Notes: a model not told the origin generated them from the letters alone. A DNA stretch of 64,000 bases from Halohasta litchfieldiae (GCF_002788215.1 NZ_CP024845.1:2604001-2668000), one strand, 5' to 3'; numbered from the stretch's first letter, positions 34,329 through 44,329 are shown. Made by a program: numbers and translations.

Positions 34329-34556
34329 TTAATCAGCGCTTCTGAACTGCAGTCCACCGCCGCTTCGGGCTGTTAGTGTCGACCCGTCGCGGCGAGAATC
34401 GATTGTCGTCTCACAGTTCGGGCATTCGTAGTCGACCGAGGTCGCGTTGAGATGGAGGACCCAGTCGCCGTTGATTCGGCTAGCGTAGTTGCAGTTCGGA
34501 CAGTAGAGCATCGCCTTCTGAGAACGCTGCTGAGAACGCAGAGTAGAGGGACTCAT
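34329..34556 (-). CDS. small zinc-ribbon protein
   Basis: This 75-residue protein has two CxxC pairs: CPNC in MLYCPNCNYASRINGDW and CPNC in VDYECPNCETTID, spaced as in a zinc ribbon. A short N-terminal stretch (MSPSTLRSQQRSQKA) and a Ser/Gly-rich tail flank it. Many small proteins like this occur in haloarchaea with unknown roles. The later ATG at 34511 is an alternative start. Confidence 0.7.
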   Translation of the reverse strand: MSPSTLRSQQRSQKAMLYCPNCNYASRINGDWVLHLNATSVDYECPNCETTIDSRRDGSTLTARSGGGLQFRSAD

Positions 34557-34619
34557 TCTCGCTTTTTAAGAGCCAGATACGGATAAGGGTGCGGTTCGCC
34601 CGGATCGGTCGAGACGTGG

Positions 34620-35789
34620 CTATGCTGTTTCGGAATCGGACGCCAACAGGGACCGAATATACTGCCCGACGTGGTCGTCCATCCGCCGTTTATAGCCGGC
34701 CTGCCGGGCGAGTCGGTCGAGTTCACGACTTACGTAGCTCCCGTACTGGACGGCCTTCTTATCGGTCGACGCCACCGACTCGGGCAGTACACCCTCCCGC
34801 AGAGCGAACTCCCGAAGCGCGACCTTTCGGCGGTCGCCGGTCGCCAACAGTTCGCCGGGCAGTCGGAGCGCGGCGTCGACAACCCGATCCTGCAGGAAGG
34901 GAGTCACCGGCTCAATGCCGACCGCCTGAAGCCCACAGACGTCGCGTTCGAGCTGTTCGGGCAGTGTGGTGATCGTCTCTCGGACCGCGCCGCGAACCGT
35001 CTCTGCCTCGACACGGTGGTCTTCGGCTGGGTCGACGACTTTCGAATACCCTCCGAACAGCTCGTCGGCCCCCTGTCCCAGCGCGAGGCGGTCATATCCG
35101 TCTTCGCTGGCCCGCTCAGCGACTAACAACAGCGGCAGCGCAATCGAGACGTCCATCGGGTTCGTTCGACCGATAGCCTCCGTTACCCGCGGGACCGCCT
35201 CCCGCAGCGTCTCGTGGTCCAGTTCGATCACTTGGAGATCAGCAGTACGATCCATCGCGGCGGCGGCCTCGCGGGCGGCGGCGATATCGTGGCTTCCTTC
35301 GAACCCAATCACGTACAGTGGAGCCTCGAGGAGTCCGGCAGCGACGAGCGCGGAGTCGACGCCCCCTGAAAAGGCGACCGCGACATCGGTCGGCTGGCTC
35401 GCTTCGCGGTCGTCGAGTCCGAGCGCCGCCGCCAGTGCCTCGTTCACCACTTGTTGGGCGGTTTCGGGATCGTCGACCGGTGGCTCCGGGAGGTCGAGCC
35501 GCTGGCTGTCGCCGTCGACAGTTCGGACGGCTCCGGGTGGAACGACCGCCGGATCGCCGAGCGTGGTCGGCTCGAACGCCCACGCCTCGTCAGCGGCCGG
35601 GTCGACAGCCTCGGCCTCGGTGTAGACGGGCTGTCGACCCAGCACGTCGCGGACGACCTGTCCGTCGACGCAGCCGCCGAACCCACCCATATCGCTCGGC
35701 CCGCGGCCGTGTGCGCCCGGGAGTGGGTCGACGTTGTCGAGTACGTCTTGGATGATATCGGCTGTCGCCCCGCGGAGTGTGTCAGTCAT
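34620..35789 (-). CDS. asparagine synthase-related protein
   Basis: This 389-residue protein has the synthetase half of AsnB: the PP-loop VAVAFSGGVDSALVAAGLLE (about residues 136-155) that binds ATP, and the VIGFEGSHDIAAAREAAAAM and LALGQGADELFGGYSK segments, the last typical of asparagine synthases. The usual N-terminal glutaminase domain with Cys2 is missing or reduced to about 120 residues with only GGFGGCVDG as a possible relic. It therefore may use ammonia or a different nucleophile, or adenylate another acid. The start is at 35789, two bases from the PHP gene stop, so the two are co-transcribed. Confidence 0.78.
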   Translation of the reverse strand: MTDTLRGATADIIQDVLDNVDPLPGAHGRGPSDMGGFGGCVDGQVVRDVLGRQPVYTEAEAVDPAADEAWAFEPTTLGDPAVVPPGAVRTVDGDSQRLDLPEPPVDDPETAQQVVNEALAAALGLDDREASQPTDVAVAFSGGVDSALVAAGLLEAPLYVIGFEGSHDIAAAREAAAAMDRTADLQVIELDHETLREAVPRVTEAIGRTNPMDVSIALPLLLVAERASEDGYDRLALGQGADELFGGYSKVVDPAEDHRVEAETVRGAVRETITTLPEQLERDVCGLQAVGIEPVTPFLQDRVVDAALRLPGELLATGDRRKVALREFALREGVLPESVASTDKKAVQYGSYVSRELDRLARQAGYKRRMDDHVGQYIRSLLASDSETA

Positions 35790-35791
35790 AA

Positions 35792-36475
35792 TTAAAAGAG
35801 ATCGCTGAATGCGCGCTGGATTCGTCGTTTCGCACCGCCGCCGAACTGCCGGAGACTGATATGCCACGGCGTTCGGTGGCCGATGACGCTGGTGCGGCCG
35901 TGGCGGATCGCTTCGAGGATCGCGTCGGCCGACCGGTCGCTGGCCCCGACCTCGGTGACCGCTTGGCCGACCATCTCGGAGATGTGGGCGTCGCTGCCGG
36001 CGGTCATCGGCAGTCCGCGCTCGATGGCGAACCGCTCGGCTTGGCGGTTCGACCGCCCGGTGAACAGCCGCGAGTTGTACACTTCGAGGCCGTCGGCGCT
36101 CGCCAACTGGTCGTCAGTTATGTGGGGCGCAACGCCGTGCCGCGACTTCTGGAAGGGGTGCGGGATGACCGCAATCCCGCCCTGTTCGTGGATGCGTTCG
36201 AGCGTCTCGTCGTAGGAGAGGCCGGGCGGGATCAGTTCCTTGATACCGAAGGCGAGAATGTGGCCCGCGGCGCTGGAGATCTCCATGCCGACGATGCCGA
36301 TCAGGCCGTGGTCTGCGGCCTGTTCGGCGGCCGCGATGGAGGCGTCGATCTCGTCGTGGTCGGTGACTGCGAGCGCATCGAGTCCCACGGCTGCGGCCTG
36401 TTCCAGCAGTAGCTCGACTGGATCGCGGCCGTCGTGAGACAGCGCCGAGTGGGAATGAAGCTCGACCGTTAGCAC
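35792..36475 (-). CDS. PHP domain phosphoesterase
   Basis: This 227-residue protein has the PHP metal-site motifs: VELHSHSALSHDG (residues 4-16), AVTDHDEID near 37-45, EISSAAGHILAFG, an HPFQKSRHG loop and a late SDAHISEMVG. This fits single-domain PHP phosphoesterases that cleave nucleotide or sugar phosphates with a trinuclear metal centre. It lies two bases upstream of the asparagine synthase-like gene, so a shared biochemical step is possible. The substrate is unknown. Confidence 0.85.
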   Translation of the reverse strand: MLTVELHSHSALSHDGRDPVELLLEQAAAVGLDALAVTDHDEIDASIAAAEQAADHGLIGIVGMEISSAAGHILAFGIKELIPPGLSYDETLERIHEQGGIAVIPHPFQKSRHGVAPHITDDQLASADGLEVYNSRLFTGRSNRQAERFAIERGLPMTAGSDAHISEMVGQAVTEVGASDRSADAILEAIRHGRTSVIGHRTPWHISLRQFGGGAKRRIQRAFSDLF

Positions 36476-36510
36476 TGTCGACTTCTATGAGAGGTTCCTA
36501 ATAAAGGCTC

Positions 36511-36717
36511 TCAGTCGTGGTCAGGGTCGGGCGACGTGCGGAAACTCGGCGCGACAATGAGGATCGTCACGAGTGCGGCGAAGACGACTGCACCGCCGTA
36601 GATGACCGGGAGTGGATCACCAACTTCGAGTCCGTGTTGAATCTCGGATGCGATTGCGACTGCGCCGACCAGCGCAAGGACGATACCTGCGCCGCCCCAT
36701 TTGATATACTCGTTCAT
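36511..36717 (-). CDS. small two-span membrane protein, 68 residues
   Basis: This short protein (MNEYIKWGGAGIVLALVGAV) has two hydrophobic segments (about residues 7-25 and 38-56) and a charged Asp-rich tail SPDPDHD. The ends of the frame are well defined. It is on the same strand as the PHP gene and starts upstream of it. The family is not recognised. Confidence 0.6.
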   Translation of the reverse strand: MNEYIKWGGAGIVLALVGAVAIASEIQHGLEVGDPLPVIYGGAVVFAALVTILIVAPSFRTSPDPDHD

Positions 36718-36784
36718 ACCCGGAGGTATGTTGGGTGTATTTCAAAGAGCTATCGGATCACACTGGTTCGACATCAGTTTCCAA

Positions 36785-36814
36785 CCAGTTGATCCAGCCA
36801 GTTGATCCAGCCAG
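36785..36814. repeat. 13-bp tandem repeat upstream of purL
   Basis: CCAGTTGATCCAG occurs at 36785-36797 and 36798-36810, followed by CCAG. It lies 78 bases before the purL start in a non-coding stretch. Confidence 0.7.
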
Positions 36815-36891
36815 CCGCTCTGTCACCGTAACCGATGCACGTTCGTGGACATGGAAAGAGATTAAGCCGGTGATTTTGAACAGGAGAGTGA

Positions 36892-39081
36892 ATGAGTCTC
36901 CCGGATTCCGACCACCAGCTGGTTGTCGACGAACTCGGTCGTGAGCCGACGGCTGCCGAGGCGGTACTGTTCGAAAACCTCTGGAGCGAGCACTGTGCGT
37001 ACCGATCATCCCGACCGCTGCTGTCGGCGTTCGACAGCGAGGGCGAGGGGGTCGTCATCGGTCCGGGCGACGACGCCGCAGTCGTCGCCGTCCCCGAACC
37101 CGACGCGGCCGACACGCCCGCCGACGACCGCGAGGCGAGCGACTACTCGGATACCTACATCACCCTCGGCATCGAGAGCCACAACCACCCGAGCTACGTC
37201 GATCCCTACGACGGCGCGGCCACCGGCGTCGGCGGCATTGTCCGCGATACGATGTCGATGGGCGCGTATCCAATCGCGCTGGCCGACAGCCTCTATTTCG
37301 GCACCTTCGACCGCGAACACTCTCAGTATCTCTTTGAAGGCGTCGTCGAAGGAATCTCGAACTACGGCAACTCGATTGGTGTTCCCACCGTTACGGGAAG
37401 CGTCGACTTCCACGAAGGCTATGTCGGCAATCCCCTCGTCAACGTCGCCTGCGTGGGCCTGACCAACGAGGAGCGACTGGTGACCGCCGAAGCCCAGACG
37501 GCGGGCAACAAACTCGTGTTGGTCGGCAACGGCACTGGCCGCGACGGGCTCGGTGGGGCTTCCTTTGCCAGCGAAGACCTCGCCGAGGACGCCGAAACCG
37601 AGGACCGACCCGCCGTCCAAGTGGGCGATCCATACACTGAAAAGCTCCTCATCGAGGCCAACGAGATGCTGGTCGACGAGAACCTCCTGCTTTCGGCACG
37701 GGACCTCGGCGCAGCCGGTCTCGGGGGGGCCTCGTCCGAACTCGTCGCCAAGGGCGGATTCGGCGCGGAGATCGACCTTAACAAGGTCCACCAGCGCGAG
37801 CCGAACATGAACGCGCTGGAAATTCTGCTCGCCGAGTCCCAAGAGCGCATGTGTTACGAGGTCGCTCCGGAGGACACCGACCGCGTCGCCGAAATCGCCG
37901 AGCGGTTCGATCTCGGCTGTTCGGTGATCGGCGAGGTTCGGGAGGGCAACTACGTCTGTACGTTCGACGGCGAAACGGTCGTCGACGTCGACCCCGAGTT
38001 CCTCGCCGAGGGCGCACCGATGAACGATCTGGAGGCCATCGAGCCCGAACAGCCCGGTCGGGAGCTCCCCGACGTCGACCTCGAAGACGCGATCAACGCG
38101 GTCGTCTCGGCACCAAACACGGCCTCGAAACGCTGGGTCTACCGCCAGTACGACCACGAGGTCGGCGTCCGAACCGCCCTCAAACCGGGCGACGACACCG
38201 CGATCATGGCGATCCGCGAGACCAGCGGCGACGCCAACGACACGACCGGCGCGGGCACCGGCCTCGCCTTCTCGTCGGGCTCGAACCCCAACTGGACGAC
38301 CAACGCACCGTACGAGGGAGCCCAAGCAGTCGCCCTCGAAAACGCGACCAACATCGCCGCCAAGGGCGCACTGCCACTGACGGCAGTCAACTGTCTCAAC
38401 GGCGGCAACCCCGAGAAGCCTGATGTGTACGGTGGATTCAAAGCGATTGTCGACGGACTCGCCGAGATGTGTTCGGATCTGTCGACACCAGTTGTCGGTG
38501 GTAACGTTTCCTTATATAATGACTCCACAACCGGGCCGATTCCACCGACGCCGACGCTGGCGATGGTCGGCTCGAAGGCGGGCTACGACGCGCCACCAGC
38601 CGCGCTCTCCGGCGAGGGCGAACTGCTCGTCGTCGGGTCGGCGGGCGGCGCGCTCGGTGGCTCCGAGTATCTCGCGCAGGTCGGTGGCTCGGATGGCTTC
38701 CCGGCGCTTCCGGCAAACGCCAGCGAGATCATCGAGACGATTGCGACGGTCGCAAATCAAGAGTCGACGCTCGCCAGCCACGACGTGAGCCACGGCGGCC
38801 TCGCGGTCGCGCTGGCGGAACTGATTACTGCGGATGCGGGTGCCGAGGTCTCGGTCGACGGCGTTGTCGACCTTTTCGACGAGACGCCCGGTCGGGTCGT
38901 CATTGAGACGACTGACCCAGCAGCGGTCCGTGAGGCGTTCGACGGTGTCGCGCCGGTCGACTCACTCGGCTCGGCGACCGACGATGGAACGCTCTCGCTG
39001 ACAGTCGACGGCGAGACGGTCGACTACGATTCGGAGACGGTGACCGAACTGCGTGCGGTGATTACTGAGACGCTCGACTAA
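36892..39081 (+). CDS. purL: phosphoribosylformylglycinamidine synthase subunit II
   Basis: This 729-residue enzyme of purine synthesis converts FGAR to FGAM with ATP and ammonia delivered by PurQ. Family blocks seen include [13 protein letters not shown] near residue 30, [36 protein letters not shown] (the phosphate-binding region), [10 protein letters not shown], and the second domain GGNVSLYND with [15 protein letters not shown] near the end. The start [11 protein letters not shown] at 36892 is an ATG. It is the longest standard biosynthetic enzyme in the window; PurQ and PurS genes are not nearby. Confidence 0.95.
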   Translation: MSLPDSDHQLVVDELGREPTAAEAVLFENLWSEHCAYRSSRPLLSAFDSEGEGVVIGPGDDAAVVAVPEPDAADTPADDREASDYSDTYITLGIESHNHPSYVDPYDGAATGVGGIVRDTMSMGAYPIALADSLYFGTFDREHSQYLFEGVVEGISNYGNSIGVPTVTGSVDFHEGYVGNPLVNVACVGLTNEERLVTAEAQTAGNKLVLVGNGTGRDGLGGASFASEDLAEDAETEDRPAVQVGDPYTEKLLIEANEMLVDENLLLSARDLGAAGLGGASSELVAKGGFGAEIDLNKVHQREPNMNALEILLAESQERMCYEVAPEDTDRVAEIAERFDLGCSVIGEVREGNYVCTFDGETVVDVDPEFLAEGAPMNDLEAIEPEQPGRELPDVDLEDAINAVVSAPNTASKRWVYRQYDHEVGVRTALKPGDDTAIMAIRETSGDANDTTGAGTGLAFSSGSNPNWTTNAPYEGAQAVALENATNIAAKGALPLTAVNCLNGGNPEKPDVYGGFKAIVDGLAEMCSDLSTPVVGGNVSLYNDSTTGPIPPTPTLAMVGSKAGYDAPPAALSGEGELLVVGSAGGALGGSEYLAQVGGSDGFPALPANASEIIETIATVANQESTLASHDVSHGGLAVALAELITADAGAEVSVDGVVDLFDETPGRVVIETTDPAAVREAFDGVAPVDSLGSATDDGTLSLTVDGETVDYDSETVTELRAVITETLD

Positions 39082-39106
39082 CGGCTCGATTACGGTCGGA
39101 TGGATC

Positions 39107-41362
39107 TTACTGTTCGGGACGCTCGAACTGGCGTTTCAGTAGATAGCCAGCACCGGCAAGCCCTGCGGCACCGGCTCCGATGCCGAATCCGGGGGTTTCG
39201 CTGTTGGTGCTTTCGCCGTTCTCACTCCCGTTTTCGCCCTGTTGATCACTCCCGTCAGAACTGTTCGACTGCTCGGTGGCTGCCGAATCGTTTTCCGGCG
39301 GCTGATAGACGTAGAGCCCGTCGTTCGGATAGCTCCGGTTGCCGCCGCGCCAGCCGTCCTCACAACAGAGCACGCGACCGTCGCCCATTGCATACACGTT
39401 GTCGACGTTTCGGAGCGCGTCGTCGACGTCCGCCATTGCTTCCTCCTCGGTGAAGTCGGGGCCGATGATGACCGGTTCAAGCCGTGAGACGTTGTAGTCG
39501 GACCCGAGTTCCGCACGGTAGACGACGCCGCCATCAACTCGGTCGAGGGCGATGTCGCCGCCGTCGTTGGTGGGCTGGTTGTCCAGCGCGTCGTTGAACT
39601 CCGAGACGCCGATGTAGATGTAGTCGCCCGGCTGGGCGTTGTCGACGCTGTCGACGCCTTCGGCCTTGTTGAACTCGATTGAGGCACCGATCTCCTTGGC
39701 CGCCGCGCGTGTCTCTAAGAACGGAATCCGTCGAAGCTCCTCGTCGACGCCATCGGGACCGTGTTCTTCGTACTGGTCGGCCCACGCAAGGATGTCCGCG
39801 TCGGAAATGTAGTCCTGATTGCCCGCCTCGATCACTTCGAGATCGGCCTCTTTGAGGACGCCTTCGGTGACCTCATCGCCCTCGTCCCAGTCAGCATGGC
39901 TCTCTAGATAGTCGACCTGCGTAATCTCGTCGTAGTCGGCGATCCACGAGTCGACCTCCCCGTTGCTTGCATGACCAAGCTCTAGCCACTCGATTTCCAG
40001 CGGTACGTCTGCGGGAGAGTCGCCGGATGCAGCCTCGTCATTGGTGATCTTGGGCGCATACAGGGTCCCTTCGATGGCCATCGGGTCGTCGTACTCCGGA
40101 ATCGGCTCGTCGGCGACGAACTTGTAGATTCCCTTACTATCGCCGTCGGAACAGCCGTAGACAGTTCGTTCGTCGGGCAGAAGGTCCGGCGCTTCCCAAG
40201 CGGCCCGGCCCATGACGTAATGTTTGACCGGTGTGATCTCGTCGGGCTCGGCCGCTGGGTCCCGGATCTCGACGTGGTAGCCGTAGCGATAGGGGTTCGG
40301 ATACACGTCTGCGATGGGTTCGAGTGGATTCTCATCGCCATCGGCCTCGACCGGGTCGGCACCCAGATAGTAGGCGAGATGTTCGACCCCGGTCATGTTC
40401 CAGTAGCCCTGAATGGACCAGCCGTCGACCTCGTCGTACTGCTCGTTGACTGCCGTATTGATTTCTACGGGGTTGGGTCTGTTCCAGAAGTGGGCTGCCC
40501 CGTAGATTCCCTCGCCGCTTTCGGCCGCCGAGGCGTCGCTGACGGTGGCAGCGAGACTCACTCGCGGATGGGCGTAGTTCTCCTCCGAGGAGATCGGCGT
40601 GTTCCACGGCGAGAGGTCGCCGTAGCAGTTGATGCGAGTGCCGCCGATATCGCGGAACTGTTCGGTGTTGACCGTGTTGATCGCGTTGTCGGGGTCGGCT
40701 TCCCACTCCCCATCGTCGGTCCGGCTGATCGGCGTTCGCATCACGTTGCCAGGGCTGTTTTCGTCGTTCGTAAACAGGTATCCCTCGGTTCCGTCGTCGG
40801 TGGTTGCGACGAACTGGTTGCAGTCGGGGTTGTAGCCGGCATCGCCGTAGGTAGTCCCCGCGAAATTGTCGGTCGTCACGGGTTCTCCGTCGGGTGTTTG
40901 GGTAACTCCCCACTGCTCGGTGCCATCGTTGATGTCATCGCCTTCCTGAATCAGATACGTGAACTCGGTGTCGGCCGCCCGTGCGTAGTCCTGTTCGCTT
41001 CCCTCCGGCGGTGAGGGCTCCTCGAAATCGTCGTTGGTGCCGTCGAACTCGAACCCGAACTCACTGTAGTAGCCGACGCCGGCTTTGTTCCACGGGGCCG
41101 AATTGTCACGGCTCGGGTGTTGGATACTGTGCAACAACGTTCCGTCATCAAATACAAACGGACCCGTCATCTCTGCCCCAAACGCCGTCGTCGAGAACCG
41201 TTTGAGATCCCCGACGACACTGGGTGCACCATCGGTATCCGTATCGTCGACTGCTGTCGACCGGCTATCGCGGTCTTTCTGTGCGGAGGCGACACCGGGG
41301 ATACCGGCACCGACGGCGGCCGCGACTGAGGCTCTCATCAGGGTTCGTCTGTGGAAATCCAT
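39107..41362 (-). CDS. Tat-exported PhoX/DUF839-like protein with C-terminal anchor signal
   Basis: This 751-residue protein starts MDFHRRTLMRASVAAAVGAG, a Tat signal, and has the PhoX-like pattern: GTLLHSIQHPSRDN, YNPDCNQFVATTDDGTEGYLFTNDENSPGN and VEHLAYYLGADP. PhoX enzymes are secreted calcium-dependent alkaline phosphatases. The C-terminus has a Ser/Glu/Asn-rich stretch, then PGFGIGAGAAGLAGAGYLL and a basic tail KRQFERPEQ, which resembles PGF-CTERM sorting by archaeosortase. It is therefore probably cell-surface anchored. A TATA-like TTTTATCTAATA lies at 41381-41393. Confidence 0.75.
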   Translation of the reverse strand: MDFHRRTLMRASVAAAVGAGIPGVASAQKDRDSRSTAVDDTDTDGAPSVVGDLKRFSTTAFGAEMTGPFVFDDGTLLHSIQHPSRDNSAPWNKAGVGYYSEFGFEFDGTNDDFEEPSPPEGSEQDYARAADTEFTYLIQEGDDINDGTEQWGVTQTPDGEPVTTDNFAGTTYGDAGYNPDCNQFVATTDDGTEGYLFTNDENSPGNVMRTPISRTDDGEWEADPDNAINTVNTEQFRDIGGTRINCYGDLSPWNTPISSEENYAHPRVSLAATVSDASAAESGEGIYGAAHFWNRPNPVEINTAVNEQYDEVDGWSIQGYWNMTGVEHLAYYLGADPVEADGDENPLEPIADVYPNPYRYGYHVEIRDPAAEPDEITPVKHYVMGRAAWEAPDLLPDERTVYGCSDGDSKGIYKFVADEPIPEYDDPMAIEGTLYAPKITNDEAASGDSPADVPLEIEWLELGHASNGEVDSWIADYDEITQVDYLESHADWDEGDEVTEGVLKEADLEVIEAGNQDYISDADILAWADQYEEHGPDGVDEELRRIPFLETRAAAKEIGASIEFNKAEGVDSVDNAQPGDYIYIGVSEFNDALDNQPTNDGGDIALDRVDGGVVYRAELGSDYNVSRLEPVIIGPDFTEEEAMADVDDALRNVDNVYAMGDGRVLCCEDGWRGGNRSYPNDGLYVYQPPENDSAATEQSNSSDGSDQQGENGSENGESTNSETPGFGIGAGAAGLAGAGYLLKRQFERPEQ

Positions 41363-41380
41363 GTATACATTTCGACACGA

Positions 41381-41393
41381 TATTAGATAAAAA
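41381..41393 (-). promoter_or_regulatory. TATA-like box of the PhoX-like gene
   Basis: The minus-strand TTTTATCTAATA is centred about 25 bases before the ATG at 41362. Confidence 0.45.
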
Positions 41394-41568
41394 GCGCTTA
41401 TAATAGATAAGTATCCGTCCACGGAGAGTTTCGACCCCGCAATACCGTCATGTAGTGGTATGTTCGTAGGGAGTTGCCTACTCAATTGTATATATGGGTA
41501 CATATCCGGAATAGCCCCATATAGTACCAATATTGACACTCAAATAACTCACCGGCGACGTCGACTGT

Positions 41569-41979
41569 ATGACAGAGTCCGAAACGGTCCCCGGCAGCCC
41601 AGTTCACAGAGAATACGTCATGGATGTCAGAATCGTCGAATCGGCCGACGACGAGTCGACAACTTACCGGTTCGAGGCACCGACCCACGAGGGGTGTACG
41701 TTCGACGATCCGGAGACCGCAGAGCTGTACGCCGATATCTACTTCGACGTTAACGGGTTCGATGAGGTCGGAACGGGCCAGCGGGGTGTCCCACCGGTGA
41801 TTATTCAGGCCGGACGCGATACGCTTGCAGCGTACTTTCTCACCCAGTCGACGGTCGACGAGCAGTGGGTCGGCTCGTTCATGGGCGTCCAGCCGGGGAA
41901 GGTGATCCGGTATGCCTCCCGTGTCCAAGACCGCGCCGAGAACATCCGAACCCGGATCAAAGAACAAGATCTGTCGTAG
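41569..41979 (+). CDS. conserved haloarchaeal protein of unknown function
   Basis: This 136-residue protein has mixed alpha/beta character with VMDVRIVESADDESTTYRFEA and TFDDPETAELYADIYFDVNGF; no Cys, signal or membrane segment. The later part IIQAGRDTLAAYFLTQSTVDEQWVGSF may be a small domain of its own. The frame is intact and well separated. Similar haloarchaeal proteins exist, but I cannot name a function. Confidence 0.6.
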   Translation: MTESETVPGSPVHREYVMDVRIVESADDESTTYRFEAPTHEGCTFDDPETAELYADIYFDVNGFDEVGTGQRGVPPVIIQAGRDTLAAYFLTQSTVDEQWVGSFMGVQPGKVIRYASRVQDRAENIRTRIKEQDLS

Positions 41980-42126
41980 TGTCGTAGCCCAGACCGTCGC
42001 CGTAACTCTCCGACATCGGCCATACCGATTCCGTTTGTGTTTCCAGCAGCGACGCCCCGCCGCGTCGGTGCTGGCGACCACGTTTGAGCGGCCAATATTA
42101 AACACCCCTCGGCCCAAGGTGGGTAC

Positions 42127-42678
42127 ATGGCAAAGTATTCGACGGGCGACGGTGGCGGTGGTGGCGACGGCGATGCCTGTGAACTCTGCGGCAAAGCCTC
42201 TAGCAGACTGAGCACGGCCAACGTCGCCGGGGCCAAACTGCTCGTCTGTGCCGACTGCTCGCCCCACGACGACAGTCGACGTGACTCCGGCCACAGCGGC
42301 CAGTCGAGTCAGGGCGGCAGCAGTGGCAGTGGCAGCGGGAGCAGTAGCAGTGACAGCCCAGCCGACCGAAAGAAACGCGCCGCCCAGAAGCAGGCCGAGA
42401 TCTACGACGCCAACACGGGCGATTCCTCCCACTGGGAAAAGGAGGGGACGAACTACGAGCGCGACCGACTCCCGTACCTCGTTTCGGACTACGACGAGCG
42501 CGTCGAAAACGCCCGCCAAGAGGCCGGACTCACTGTCGAGGAACTGGCCGACAAGCTGGACATCGACGATGAAGAGTATCTCGCAGTCGAGCAGGGTCGG
42601 GCCGCCCGTGCAGGCGTCGGCGGCTCGGTAATCCGTGAGCTCGAAGACGAACTCGATGTGACGCTGGTCGACGAGTAG
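42127..42678 (+). CDS. MBF1-like multiprotein bridging factor
   Basis: This 183-residue protein has an N-terminal zinc-ribbon-like CELC and CADC pair, a low-complexity Gly/Ser/Gln linker of about 40 residues, then a basic KKRAAQKQ region and an XRE-type helix-turn-helix (NARQEAGLTVEELADKLDIDDEEYLAVEQG). This is the archaeal MBF1 layout, thought to link TBP or the ribosome to regulation. It differs in having a longer flexible linker. It precedes an AIR-synthase-like gene by about 50 bases. Confidence 0.8.
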   Translation: MAKYSTGDGGGGGDGDACELCGKASSRLSTANVAGAKLLVCADCSPHDDSRRDSGHSGQSSQGGSSGSGSGSSSSDSPADRKKRAAQKQAEIYDANTGDSSHWEKEGTNYERDRLPYLVSDYDERVENARQEAGLTVEELADKLDIDDEEYLAVEQGRAARAGVGGSVIRELEDELDVTLVDE

Positions 42679-42726
42679 TCACCGACTCGGCAGGTACAAA
42701 GGCAGCCATGCCCGAGGTGTCGACGA

Positions 42727-43710
42727 ATGATCGGAAAGCTGGATCCCGAGACCCTCCGAACCGTTCTCGACCGGACTGGCGCGTCGAATCCGGCACTGCT
42801 GACCGGCGCAGCCTACGGCGAGGATGCGGCGGCAATCGACCTCGGCGATGGCGAAACGCTGGTCGTGAGCTCCGATCCGATCTCGCTGGCCGCCGAAGCC
42901 GCCGGCACGCTGGGCGTCCACGTCGCCTGCAACGACATCGCGGCCGCCGGCGCTGACCCCGAGTTCCTGACGAACGTGATTTTTCTCCCGGATGACGATC
43001 CGGATACAATCGCCACGCTGACGAGCCAGTTGGATACCGCCGCCACCGAGATCGGTGTCACAATCGTCGGCGGCCACACGGAGTACGTCCCGACGCTTTC
43101 TCGCCCACTGCTGAGTCTGACTGCCTTCGGTCGCACCGACCGCCATATCCCGACCGGTGGCGCAGAGCCGGGTGACAAGATTCTGCTCACCAAGGGGGCG
43201 GCCATCGAGGCCACCGGTATCATTGCGACGGATTTCGTCGACAAACTCCGCGACGAGGGCGTCGACGAAGCGGTTATCGACCGGGCGGCGACGTATTTCG
43301 ACGAAATCAGCGTCCTCGAAGACTCCCGCGCGCTTCGAGATGTGGCCACCGCGATGCATGATCCAACCGAGGGCGGTGTCATCACCGGCCTTGTCGAACT
43401 CGCTACGGCCGCGAATGTCGACATGGTCGTCGACCGTGAGGCGGTGCCGATCCGCCCGGAAACCGAGGCCGTCTGTACGGCGATGGGAGTCGACCCGCTC
43501 CGTATCTTCGGCTCGGGAGCCCTGCTTGCGACAGTGCCCGCCGACGGGGTCGACGCGGCCGAAACGAGACTTGGTGAAGCTGGCATCGCAAGCGCCGTGA
43601 TCGGGACTGTCGAATCGTCAGCAGCCACTGATGTCTCAGCTGCGCTCGTCTTGGATGGCGAGCGAATCACCGAAGCCAGCGACGATCAGCTATACCCCTT
43701 CTGGGAGTAG
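42727..43710 (+). CDS. AIR synthase-family protein (PurM/HypE-like)
   Basis: This 327-residue protein has two halves of the AIR synthase fold: N-terminal GAAYGEDAAAIDLGDGETLVVSSDP (ATP-binding Asp-rich region), then GVHVACNDIAAAGADPEFL and IVGGHTEY, and later MHDPTEGGVITGLVELA and IFGSGALLATV. It lacks the PurM-specific hallmarks I know and is shorter than PurL. HypE (hydrogenase maturation) and thiamine-monophosphate kinase are relatives; haloarchaea often carry such an unassigned copy. Function is not called. Confidence 0.8.
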   Translation: MIGKLDPETLRTVLDRTGASNPALLTGAAYGEDAAAIDLGDGETLVVSSDPISLAAEAAGTLGVHVACNDIAAAGADPEFLTNVIFLPDDDPDTIATLTSQLDTAATEIGVTIVGGHTEYVPTLSRPLLSLTAFGRTDRHIPTGGAEPGDKILLTKGAAIEATGIIATDFVDKLRDEGVDEAVIDRAATYFDEISVLEDSRALRDVATAMHDPTEGGVITGLVELATAANVDMVVDREAVPIRPETEAVCTAMGVDPLRIFGSGALLATVPADGVDAAETRLGEAGIASAVIGTVESSAATDVSAALVLDGERITEASDDQLYPFWE

Positions 43711-43799
43711 TCCACTGCGAACGGACTGCTATTGTTGCTGATTGGTCCGAAACACTGTCTTTCCGGAGCTTTAGGCCCTGAGCGGTCGACTGTCGGTTC

Positions 43800-44255
43800 G
43801 TGGTGGATCTTCAGTACAGTGATCGAGACGCGGGTTATCTGCACGGTGTCTGGTTCGTCGCACTTGGATTACTGTTGGTGTCGACGACCAGACCTGCCTA
43901 CAGCCCGTTTGTCGGATCAGTCAGCGATACGGTGATCTTTGCTGGACTGTGTGGGCTGGTCCTCGTCGGAGCCGCCACAGTTCGCTTCCGTCACGCTGCG
44001 CTTGGGGTTCCGATGAGCGTCTGTGGTGGTCTCGTCGTCTGGTCAGTGGTTCAAACGCTGGCCAGCGAGTCGACCGTCCTCACCGGTGGCACGCTCGTTC
44101 TCGCCGGGGGAGTCCTCGCCCTCGGCGGGCTGTTCGTCCACGAAGGCCTGCTGATCGCACGCGGTCGACGCCACACCGACACCCAGTCCCCGCCACGGAC
44201 GCGGTGGCAGTGGTGGCTCGGCGCGCTGGTGCTCCTCGCTGCTGGCAGTTTCTGA
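43800..44255 (+). CDS. small multi-span membrane protein
   Basis: This 151-residue protein starts at a GTG (second GTG follows) and has four hydrophobic segments (GVWFVALGLLLVSTT, TVIFAGLCGLVLVGAA, LGVPMSVCGGLVVWSVV, GGTLVLAGGVLALGGLFV) with a short basic and Trp-rich end. No family recognised. It lies between the AIR-synthase-like and TauE/SafE-like genes and is on the same strand. Confidence 0.55.
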   Translation: MVDLQYSDRDAGYLHGVWFVALGLLLVSTTRPAYSPFVGSVSDTVIFAGLCGLVLVGAATVRFRHAALGVPMSVCGGLVVWSVVQTLASESTVLTGGTLVLAGGVLALGGLFVHEGLLIARGRRHTDTQSPPRTRWQWWLGALVLLAAGSF

Positions 44256-44329
44256 GTTTATAAGCGATGTGCGGTCGACACGCATTACTGGGCGTCTTTT
44301 ATCAATAATGGCGGGTATTCTGTCGTAGG

